Shown piece after piece: positions 7,498 through 13,641 of a stretch of 13,641 bases of DNA. Position 1 is the stretch's first letter. Every line of letters begins with the position of its first letter. Below the pieces are notes generated by a model. That model searched no databases, was not told the origin of the DNA, and saw only the letters and a program-made list of their open reading frames with translations. The translations under genes were made by a program, and so were the position numbers. Source of the DNA: Ophiostoma sp. CBS 140.51 (Eukaryota; Ascomycota; Sordariomycetes; Ophiostomatales; Ophiostomataceae). The DNA lies in NCBI GenBank assembly GCA_029298735.1, contig JANSLP010000535.1, forward strand, positions 1 to 13,641. The letters run 5' to 3'.

Positions 7498-8526
7498 TCA
7501 CTGGCACTCTGGCACTGGCGTCTTGAGTTGCCCAATGGCCAGTCCACTCTCCACATTGGCCAACATCAAGACCTCCATGGATCGGCGTGTCTCCTTCGTG
7601 GCTGTACCAATGTGCGGCAGCATTACTGTGTGCTCGCTCTTCAGTAAGCCCGGGTGCACCTTGGGCTCATTTTCAAAGACATCGAGACCCGCACTCCAGA
7701 CTTGGCCGGACTCCAAGGCGTCAACCAATGCAGCCTCGTCCACGACAGGCCCTCTCGCAGTGTTGACGAACACCACGCCCGGCTTCATCTGTGCAAACTC
7801 TGCTGCACCAATAATATGGCGTGTGGCATCAGATAAAGGGACATGCACCGACACGACGTCGCTGGTCGTCAACAGCTCAGAGAGGGTGGGCACGTAGGTG
7901 ACGTCGGTACCCGCTGCCTTGATGAGCTCCTCCTCCGCCGGCTTCCGGTTGTGGTATTGGACTCTCATGTCAAAGGCAGCTGCTCTCTTGGCCACTGCGG
8001 CTCCGATCCCTCCGAGACCGACAATACCCAGAGTCAGGCCAGCTGGATCACGGCCGAGAGGTAGGCTGAAGCCAGGCTGTGACCATTTTCCCTTGAGAAC
8101 GGCAGCCTGCGGAATACGTGCCCGACGGAGTGCTGCCAGCAAAAGAAGGAGTGTAGTGTCGGCTGTTGCTGCGTTGACGACATTTGGTGTGTTCGACACC
8201 TGGATACCGCGCTTCAGGCAGGCAGCAACATCCACCTGATCGTACCCTGCGCCGTTGTGGGAGATGAACTTGACAGACGACGGCAGTTGGGACACAAGAT
8301 CGGCATCGAAGCGGCCCGTGTAAGCAATCGAGTCGACAGACCGGCCGATGGCGACGACGTTGTTGTAGCGGCCTGATGCACAATTTTTGATAAACTCGTC
8401 TCGTGTTCCACATGTCACAACCTCGACGGAGTATTGCTGTTGTAGACGGTCGAGAACATCGGCGGAGTGGTGAATGGCACCGAGGATGAGTGCCTGGGGC
8501 AGGCCCTTGTTGTCGGTAGAGCCCAT
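7498..8526 (-). CDS. D-isomer-specific 2-hydroxyacid dehydrogenase (glyoxylate/hydroxypyruvate reductase type)
   Basis: A single exon of 342 residues. The ATG at 8526 is chosen (A at -3, G at +4); the longer frame begins only with TTG. The N-terminal substrate domain has FISHNGAGYDQVDV (88-100) and NTPNVVNAATADT (112-124). The nucleotide-binding domain has GLGGIG (170-175), followed at the end of the second strand by YHNRK (191-195). Arg here rather than Asp suggests NADPH. The catalytic residues are R258 in NTARGPVVDE, E287 in DVFENEP and H305 in PHIGTATKETR. The family reduces 2-oxoacids such as glyoxylate or hydroxypyruvate to the D-hydroxyacid, or the reverse. It converges with the aldo-keto reductase and lies 349 bases beyond the end of the cupin gene on the same strand. 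Confidence 0.93.
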   Translation of the reverse strand: MGSTDNKGLPQALILGAIHHSADVLDRLQQQYSVEVVTCGTRDEFIKNCASGRYNNVVAIGRSVDSIAYTGRFDADLVSQLPSSVKFISHNGAGYDQVDVAACLKRGIQVSNTPNVVNAATADTTLLLLLAALRRARIPQAAVLKGKWSQPGFSLPLGRDPAGLTLGIVGLGGIGAAVAKRAAAFDMRVQYHNRKPAEEELIKAAGTDVTYVPTLSELLTTSDVVSVHVPLSDATRHIIGAAEFAQMKPGVVFVNTARGPVVDEAALVDALESGQVWSAGLDVFENEPKVHPGLLKSEHTVMLPHIGTATKETRRSMEVLMLANVESGLAIGQLKTPVPECQ

Positions 8527-8875
8527 GGTTGTCGTATGCTGTATCGCCAAGGTCTAGACTTGAAAGTATTAAATGACCGCCAGTGTTGTTGTCGTTTGTG
8601 TTTAGATATTATCGGATTAAGGTGAATCTGGGCGTTGGCAACCTTTTAAGGTAGACTAAAAGGCCGCAATTGGATTGTCCGTCTCCGTCGATCGGAGAAT
8701 GTGGGTAAACACTCTACAGCTATTCCTGGGCATTAATTCTGTGTACAGATACATACGGACCAAGCCAAGGCACAATTGTTTTGATATTCAAATATTGCTT
8801 TGAAAAAGGGTTGTAATTAGCAATTGTGTAAAAACAGTATTTATCGCCTATCTGCTTTCCTCATCCTCCACCGCT
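8527..8875. other. Gene-free region between the hydroxyacid dehydrogenase and cupin genes
   Basis: 349 bases holding the dehydrogenase promoter and the cupin 3' region. There are two imperfect copies of the local motif: TGTCCGT at 8676-8682 (reverse CGGACA core) and ATCGGAGA at 8691-8698. An eight-base inverted repeat lies at 8771-8828. No convincing TATA box was found for the dehydrogenase; TTTTAAGG at about 8644 is the nearest candidate. Confidence 0.45.
8771..8828. repeat. Inverted repeat, 8-bp arms, 42-bp spacer
   Basis: CACAATTG (8771-8778) and CAATTGTG (8821-8828) are exact reverse complements in AT-rich DNA just past the cupin stop codon. It could shape the cupin 3' end, or be chance in AT-rich sequence. 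Confidence 0.35.
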
Positions 8876-9298
8876 CTACTCTTTCACCGGCGCAAGCTTC
8901 ACAAACTGCAGGCACCCCGCAGGCGATGCCTGGTAAGGGCCGTGCTTCATGCCCGGCAGACGGTACGCATAGCTTCCCGGACCCCATCCCTCGCCCAAGG
9001 TAACATCCGACAGTCCACCCTTAATAAAGCTGACCTCCTCAATGTATGTGTGGGTGATGATGGAGACGGGGTCGACGGACTTTGTATTCGGTTCGTACCA
9101 CTGCAGGACAGCCTTATAGTCAGAAGTGGGGTCGCCGTTCAACAGAAGCTCCCAGATGCCAGGGCCAATCGTGTACCACTGATCAGGTTTGCCGTCGCCA
9201 GTCTTGCTAGCAGCGACTGCCTCTTCAAGGGAAACAGGCGTGGCACCGACAGGGGGATGAACCGGACGGGTGCAAAACTCTTTCTGGGTAAAGGCCAT
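8876..9298 (-). CDS. Small cupin-domain protein (ChrR-like cupin)
   Basis: One exon of 140 residues, ATG at 9298 with A at -3 and G at +4. A single cupin barrel is expected. Motif 1 can be read as H83-T-Y-I-E87-E-V-S-F-I-K-G94, with Tyr at the place of the second His of the usual HxH. Motif 2 reads P115-G-M-K-H119-G-P-Y. This pattern, with the preceding WYTIGPGIWELLL, resembles ChrR-type cupin proteins found in many ascomycetes; some relatives bind a metal ion and act as dioxygenases or acetylacetone-cleaving-like enzymes, but most are untested. No signal peptide is present. It is divergent from the amino acid permease across 727 bases. A role in modifying the permease's substrate is only a guess. 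Confidence 0.82.
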   Translation of the reverse strand: MAFTQKEFCTRPVHPPVGATPVSLEEAVAASKTGDGKPDQWYTIGPGIWELLLNGDPTSDYKAVLQWYEPNTKSVDPVSIITHTYIEEVSFIKGGLSDVTLGEGWGPGSYAYRLPGMKHGPYQASPAGCLQFVKLAPVKE

Positions 9299-9461
9299 TG
9301 TGAGGAGGTCGGTTGTTAAGAATATTGTGGCTTGAGTTGTGATAGTAGTGTGTCGTTGATGTTGAGGATAAAGTAATCAATGGAAAATGTAGCTTCTGCT
9401 TCGATAATACTAGAGAGCTGTTATCACTGTGATGTTTTTTGTGATATTGTCCCGTGCGTCG

Positions 9462-9468
9462 TTATATA
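9462..9468 (-). promoter_or_regulatory. TATA box of the cupin gene
   Basis: TATATAA on the minus strand, about 165 bases before the cupin ATG at 9298. The motif pair at 9500-9576 lies directly upstream of it. Confidence 0.5.
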
Positions 9469-9499
9469 AATCAAATCTATGATATGTTCAATTGTATCT

Positions 9500-9576
9500 A
9501 TCGGACAATGCACCTCGTTGAAGGATCACGACTAGTTCTTCCCCGCTTTGTTTCCTCGTGTTTGCCATTGTCCGAT
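9500..9576. promoter_or_regulatory. Inverted pair of ATCGGACA motifs (copies 2 and 3)
   Basis: ATCGGACAATG (9500-9510) and its exact reverse complement CATTGTCCGAT (9566-9576) are separated by 55 bases. This is an 11-bp perfect inverted repeat built on the 8-bp word seen in other promoters of the window. It lies between the cupin TATA box and the permease TATA box and could serve both genes. Confidence 0.5.
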
Positions 9577-9845
9577 CAGGACGGATTGCCTAATCGATAA
9601 TCTGTGGAGCCTCTGATGATAGGGGCAAGTTTGTGTTAGTGTCGTTCGTTCTGTTAGTCGTAAAGAAACGTCGAGATAGGGCTCCGGCAAGGCTTATCCT
9701 AGGCTAACGTTCGACGACAGGCGCTAGCGTACCGACAAGAAGGTGGGGAGAGACGGCCGGATAGAGAGAAAGAAGACAGGAGATGGAACGACAATCTACA
9801 ACAGGGCTGCACCTGTGTCTGGACATCTGACCGAGTCCTGTTGGA

Positions 9846-9852
9846 TATAAAG
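9846..9852 (+). promoter_or_regulatory. TATA box of the permease gene
   Basis: TATAAAG, 180 bases before the permease ATG at 10026. It is followed by a long CT-rich leader. Confidence 0.45.
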
Positions 9853-10025
9853 ATCAAGAGGCGACTTCGAGGTGGGACTTGGATTGAAGGAGATCGACAG
9901 GCAGACTCAGACTTGTTCGCAAACTCGTTTCTCAGTTCTCACATCTCCTTTTCACCTCTTTTCTTTTATTATCCCCACCTTCATTTGGTTTTCTCACCTT
10001 CTATTCATCACCAACACCACCTGCA

Positions 10026-11648
10026 ATGGACGAGAAAAAGGAAACTGTCATAATGACGTCTCCCCAAAATGCAGACGACCTCGAAAAGGTCGACAGTCAG
10101 GCCAACGCTGAGGTCAACGACATCCACGGCCACCTCAATCGTGGACTCAAAGAGCGCCATGTGCAGTTTATCGCCATAGGCGGCACCATTGGCGTTGGTC
10201 TTTTCGTCGGTATCGGAAGTGCCCTTGCTACTGGTGGACCTCTGTCTCTCTTCCTGGGCTACCTCTTCACTTCCATAGCCATCTGGGCCATGATGCAGGG
10301 TGTCGGTGAGATGGCCTCGCTCCTCCCGCTGCCCGGTATGATTGCTCAGAGCTGCACGCGCTTCGTCGACCCTGCCCTCGGGTTCTCGGTGGGCTGGAAC
10401 CAGTGGTACAACTGCGCCATTGCCATTGCCGCCGAGACGGCCGGTGCTGTTTTGTTGGTTCAGTTTTGGACCGACATCAACCCGGCCGCCTGGATTTCCA
10501 TCATCTTGGTCATCGTCTTCGCACTCAACTTTTGCGCCGTCGCCATCTACGGCGAGGCTGAGTTCTTCTTTGCCTCGCTGAAAATTATCACCATCATCGG
10601 TCTCCTCATTTTGGGTCTTGTTCTCGACCTCGGCGGCGGTCCCAGCCATGACCGTATCGGATTCCGCTACTGGGTCCACCCTGGCGCTATGAACGAATAT
10701 ATTGCCACCGGCAACACTGGCCGCTTCCTGGGTCTCTTCAGCACCCTGATCAGCGCTGCCTACGCTTTCGGTGGTGCCGAACAGGTGGCCGTCGCTGCCG
10801 GTGAGACGCACAACCCGACACGGGCCATCCCCAAAGCCATTCGCCGCGTGCTCTGGCGTCTGGTCATGTTCTATGTCCTCGGTGCCTTTTTTGTCGGCCT
10901 ACTCGTCCCCTCGACTGACCCGAACCTGGTTAACGGTAGTGGTGTCAAGGCTTCCCCCTGGGTCATTGCCATTCAGTCCGCTGGCATCCCCGTTTTGCCC
11001 CACCTGATCAACGCCGTCCTTATCACGTCGGCTGCCTCGTCCGCTAATGCCAACTTGTACACCGGCTCTCGCTATCTGTTCGCCATGGCTCAGCAGCGCC
11101 AGGCTCCGCAGTTTTTGCTCCAGTGCAACCGTCAGGGCGTGCCTTACTACTGTGTTGGCATCACGGCCGTCTTTGGTCTCCTCGCCTACATGACCGTCTC
11201 TTCGACATCGTCCAACGTCTTCCACTGGCTGTCGGGTCTTGTGGCTACCTCCTACCTGCTGACTTGGACCTGTCTCTGCTACGCCTACACGCGATTCCGC
11301 CGTGCACTCGTTGCTCAAGGCATTGAGCGTACTTCACTCCCGTTCAAGGGCACCTTCCAGCCCTACACCGCCTGGTTCGGCTTCACCTTCTTTGTCATTG
11401 TTCTCCTGTTTAACGGGTTTGCCGTCTTTACCCACGGCAACTGGAACGCCCAGAACTTTGTCTCGGCCTACGTTGGCATCCCCATTTTCACCGTCTTCTT
11501 CTTGTTCTGGAAATTTACCAAGAAGACCAAGATGGTGCCGATTGAGGAGATGGATCTATACACGGGTCGTGTTGCCGGTGACGAGCGCGATGATCCGGAG
11601 CACAAGACCAAGACCAAGCTGCAGAAGATTTTCTCCAAGATTTTGTGA
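10026..11648 (+). CDS. Amino acid permease, dicarboxylic (Dip5-like) type
   Basis: A single exon of 540 residues, normal for the fungal YAT family of amino acid/proton symporters in the plasma membrane. A cytosolic N-terminus of about 45 residues ends in LNRGLKERHVQFIAIGG, the entry to membrane segment 1, followed by GTIGVGLFVGIGSAL (53-67). About twelve hydrophobic segments follow. Family landmarks are GEMASLLP (94-101), GWNQWYN (123-129), the loop LDLGGGPSHDRIGFRYW (200-216) that I associate with Dip5-like permeases for Glu/Asp, and E260-THNPTRAIPKAI, the signature after segment 6. The C-terminal tail is charged and Lys-rich. The ATG at 10026 has G at -3; M10 is an alternative start. It is divergent from the cupin gene and upstream of the SDR on the same strand. 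Substrate specificity is inferred, not shown. Confidence 0.9.
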   Translation: MDEKKETVIMTSPQNADDLEKVDSQANAEVNDIHGHLNRGLKERHVQFIAIGGTIGVGLFVGIGSALATGGPLSLFLGYLFTSIAIWAMMQGVGEMASLLPLPGMIAQSCTRFVDPALGFSVGWNQWYNCAIAIAAETAGAVLLVQFWTDINPAAWISIILVIVFALNFCAVAIYGEAEFFFASLKIITIIGLLILGLVLDLGGGPSHDRIGFRYWVHPGAMNEYIATGNTGRFLGLFSTLISAAYAFGGAEQVAVAAGETHNPTRAIPKAIRRVLWRLVMFYVLGAFFVGLLVPSTDPNLVNGSGVKASPWVIAIQSAGIPVLPHLINAVLITSAASSANANLYTGSRYLFAMAQQRQAPQFLLQCNRQGVPYYCVGITAVFGLLAYMTVSSTSSNVFHWLSGLVATSYLLTWTCLCYAYTRFRRALVAQGIERTSLPFKGTFQPYTAWFGFTFFVIVLLFNGFAVFTHGNWNAQNFVSAYVGIPIFTVFFLFWKFTKKTKMVPIEEMDLYTGRVAGDERDDPEHKTKTKLQKIFSKIL

Positions 11649-12000
11649 GTGCCAAACGGTAGCAGACAGCAACGGTAGTAGGTGCAGGTGGATGGACACG
11701 GAAAGGCAGCTCAAGGGGTGCTACAGTAGTTGATAACATTAGGTAGTAATACAGCTTGCACAAGGAATCCACTTCTGCGTCGTGTCTCCGTATTTTCTCC
11801 ATATTCTGCCATGTTTTGTTGTGCGGGGTGCAGACAAATCCAGTCGTGTGACGAGTCGTGTCGTGCGGCTGTGTGGTACGATGGAAGGATGCCTTGTTGT
11901 CGGGAAAGAATCATGTAAATTGGAAGTATGGTTGATGCTGATAGAAAGCTGGATAAATGAGTTATGCGGACAATTTGTGAGCGGTCGTATCTGATTGTCA

Positions 12001-12058
12001 ATGTCCGAATATTGACGCTTCTATGCTGGCCGTTTTTCTTTGTTTGATTATCGGACAT
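12001..12058. promoter_or_regulatory. Inverted pair of TCGGACAT motifs (copies 4 and 5)
   Basis: ATGTCCGA (12001-12008) and TCGGACAT (12051-12058) are exact reverse complements, 42 bases apart. The right copy is an exact ATCGGACA (12050-12057); the left reads TTCGGACA on the reverse strand and is nested in GTCAAT...ATTGAC, a small palindrome at 11998-12017. Confidence 0.45.
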
Positions 12059-12204
12059 CAATGTCTAGCTAAATATCCGAGGTACCTGATGTACTCCGAC
12101 GGGAAAACTCAAACAGCAGCAAAAATCATTATTGCCGAACATCTTTGATTTTTTTTGATATTTTTTGGTTTTTCTTTTGCTTGTTCAAGACTTTGTTCAT
12201 CCTG

Positions 12205-12221
12205 TGACGTAATATCGGACA
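12205..12221 (+). promoter_or_regulatory. CRE-like site adjoining ATCGGACA motif (copy 6)
   Basis: TGACGTAA (12205-12212) is a typical bZIP target word. After one base it is followed by an exact ATCGGACA (12214-12221), about 200 bases before the SDR ATG. Confidence 0.45.
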
Positions 12222-12283
12222 ACGTGAAATCTCATCCCGACCGCTCTCGGAGCTGTACGAGTCATTGTGAAGAATGATACCAG

Positions 12284-12290
12284 TTATAAG
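12284..12290 (+). promoter_or_regulatory. Weak TATA-like element of the SDR gene
   Basis: TTATAAG, 135 bases before the SDR ATG at 12419. The match is weak but the spacing agrees with the other genes here. Confidence 0.3.
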
Positions 12291-12418
12291 TGGTCACTGA
12301 GAGTGTTCTAGCAAGAGCCCATGTCGAAAAGAGTGCTGGCGTACCAACACTTGACTCTTGATATGTCCATGTGTATCTAATCGACTCGATATCAACACCC
12401 AGCTTACCAACTGCAATC

Positions 12419-13301
12419 ATGGCCTCTGACGACGTCCAATTCCCGACCTATCCCGACATCAAAGGGAAGGTAGTTTTTCGTGAGTACATCTCGACATACA
12501 TCATCACCGTACACAATGCTAACAACCACAGTGACTGGCATCGGCCAGACTGGTGACCAGAGCATGTGGGGCAACGGCGCTGCGACTGCCCGCATTCTCG
12601 CCTGCAACGGTGCACGCATCTTTGGATGTGACTTGAGTCTCGCTGCCGCCCAACATACCGAGTCCCGAATCCGTGCCGAAGGCGGCGAAATCACCGTGAT
12701 CAGTGCCAATGTCACCCAAAACGAGTCCGTCAAGGCCGCTGTCGATGCCTGTATCGAAAAGTACGGCAGAATCGACATTCTGGTCAACAACGTCGGCCGC
12801 TCTGAACCTGGTGGTCCGGCCGAAATGGCCGAGGCCGTCTGGGACGCCCAGGTTGATGTCAACCTCAAGTCGGTGTATCTGTGCTGCCATCATGTTCTGC
12901 CCTTGCTCGAGAAACAGGGCGACGGTGTGGTTGTCAATGTAGCGTCGATTGCTGGTCTGCGCTATATTGGCAAGCCGCAGGTCGCCTACTCCGCCACTAA
13001 GGCTGCTGTCATCCAGTTCACCAAGGCGACGGCCGTACTGTATGCCGCCAAGGGTGTTCGTATGAACGTTGTTGTGCCCGGCTTGATGGATACACCGCTG
13101 GTTGGCCTCCTAGCAGACAAGTATGCTGGTGGTGACTTGGTCGGCTTCAAGGCCAAGCGCAATGCGGCCGTTCCCATGGGCCACATGGGCGATTCGTGGG
13201 ATGTGGCCATGGCAGCGGCATTTTTGGCCTCACAACAGGCACGCTACATTACCGGACAGCCCATTGTCGTCGATGGCGGAATCACGTCGTCGACCGGTTA
13301 A
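12419..13301 (+). CDS. Short-chain dehydrogenase/reductase (classical SDR) with an extended glycine-rich loop
   Basis: Two exons, 12419-12479 and 12532-13301, give 276 residues. ATG 12419 has A in the -4 to -5 run, T at -3 and G at +4, and is the only Met before the cofactor motif. The Rossmann start reads KVVFLTGIGQTGDQS (17-31) and continues MWGNGAATAR, so about eight residues are inserted in the usual TGxxxGxG loop. D54 at the end of strand 2 (FGCD) suggests NAD(H). N106-N107-V-G, N131 (VNLKS), S159 (NVASIAG), Y173 and K177 (YSATK) complete the classical active site, followed by VVPGLMDTPLV and the C-terminal VVDGG. Such enzymes oxidise or reduce alcohol/ketone groups in the cytosol; the substrate is unknown. 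It lies downstream of the permease on the same strand, with its own promoter. Confidence 0.92.
12480..12531 (+). other. SDR intron
   Basis: 52 bp, GTGAGT...GCTAAC...CACAG. Splicing joins C to TG, giving VVFLTGIGQ in frame. Confidence 0.9.
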
Positions 13302-13641
13302 CCGGTCTTTCGTATTTATAACGATGCTTAAGAGTTTCTTGTTTGTAAATAAAGCTCACATATAAATGGTATCCGTACTATTTGTTCCCAATACATCACC
13401 GTATTTACATGAATATACTATATGGAGTAGAAAGGCTTGTCTTTTTGTTTTCATTCATAAATTGCGGTCAAAGTTTTCCGGAGTTTGCCATTCCACAAGA
13501 AGAGAAATAGAAATAAAAAATAAAATTGGAAGTGAAAGTAAAGTTGGCAAAGGGTTGTAGCAGAGGTACAATGGGGTGAAGACGAACGGGTTGCAGAAAA
13601 GAAACCAACTGGGGGTAAGGCAGGATAGCGTGTGTTCGCCG
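13302..13641. other. Gene-free right end
   Basis: The 3' region of the SDR gene, followed by AT-rich DNA without any credible coding frame. From about 13500 the plus strand is purine-rich, so the minus strand is CT-rich, as seen in fungal leaders. This could be the leader of a minus-strand gene lying outside the window, or nothing. Confidence 0.4.
13348..13353 (+). terminator. Poly(A) signal of the SDR gene
   Basis: Canonical AATAAA, 46 bases after the SDR stop codon, at a typical fungal distance. Confidence 0.5.

Larger units (their letters stand above)
9299..10025. promoter_or_regulatory. Divergent promoter region of the cupin and permease genes
   Basis: 727 bases with no supported gene. 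It contains an 11-bp inverted pair of the ATCGGACA motif (9500-9576), a TATA box for each gene (9462-9468 reverse, 9846-9852 forward), a purine-rich tract at about 9740-9790, and a strongly CT-rich leader from about 9930 to the permease ATG. Confidence 0.6.
11649..12418. promoter_or_regulatory. Gene-free region between the permease and SDR genes
   Basis: 770 bases with no supported gene. The first part is the permease 3' untranslated region. From 12001 it looks regulatory: an inverted pair of the TCGGACA word (12001-12058), a T-rich tract at about 12145-12187 of the sort that excludes nucleosomes, and a CRE-like TGACGTAA directly followed by ATCGGACA (12205-12221). A weak TATA (12284-12290) stands before the SDR. 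Confidence 0.55.

Noticed and set aside
7436..7897. Plus-strand open frame over the end of the hydroxyacid dehydrogenase
   Set aside because: It is antisense to conserved catalytic segments; no motif of its own.
8527..8550. Eight-residue extension of the hydroxyacid dehydrogenase
   Set aside because: It begins with TTG; the ATG at 8526 has A at -3 and G at +4.
9640..9730. Possible second RIP-mutated repeat in the cupin/permease spacer
   Set aside because: Some TpA-rich words occur, but CpA and TpG are still present at ordinary levels and nothing coding was found.
10008..10811. Open frame of about 267 residues antisense to the permease
   Set aside because: It has acidic, repetitive composition typical of the reverse of a membrane-protein gene, and no family features.
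13366..13560. 64-residue open frame after the SDR gene
   Set aside because: AT-rich, no good start context and no similarity to a known family; most likely chance.

Overview
The window looks like nuclear DNA from a filamentous ascomycete (Pezizomycotina, most likely a Sordariomycete). The protein-coding genes are GC-rich. Their introns are short (52-63 bp), with GT...AG ends and CTAAC/CTGAC branch sites. Several starts are preceded by pyrimidine- or CA-rich leaders, and the left end carries the footprint of repeat-induced point mutation (RIP). No rRNA, tRNA, CRISPR or prokaryotic signal was seen.

Layout. Positions 1-~100 hold the broken end of what looks like an UNC93/DUF895-type membrane protein gene. 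It abuts a minus-strand relic of a Tad1-like LINE retrotransposon (ORF1/gag, ~98-1141) that is heavily RIP-mutated on its left half only. After a 0.7 kb gene-free stretch with two short tandem repeats come a WD40-repeat protein (1819-3087, +) and a secreted, probably Kex2-processed Cys/His-rich protein (3910-4632, +). From 4724 to 13301 there is a run of six metabolic or regulatory genes: a bZIP-DUF3425 transcription factor (-), an aldo-keto reductase with three introns (+), a D-2-hydroxyacid dehydrogenase (-), a cupin protein (-), a dicarboxylic-type amino acid permease (+) and a short-chain dehydrogenase (+). The last 340 bp are non-coding as far as can be seen.

How they may work together. 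One permease, three NAD(P)-dependent oxidoreductases of different families, a small cupin and one DNA-binding regulator resemble a compact pathway for uptake and redox conversion of an amino acid or oxo/hydroxy-acid. This is an inference; the substrate cannot be read from the sequence. The most interesting signal supporting it is an 8-bp word, ATCGGACA. It occurs five times exactly, plus near matches, and only in gene-free DNA: the shared bZIP/AKR promoter, the shared cupin/permease promoter (as an 11-bp inverted pair) and the region upstream of the SDR. Weaker variants lie upstream of the hydroxyacid dehydrogenase. It is a candidate operator for a local regulon.
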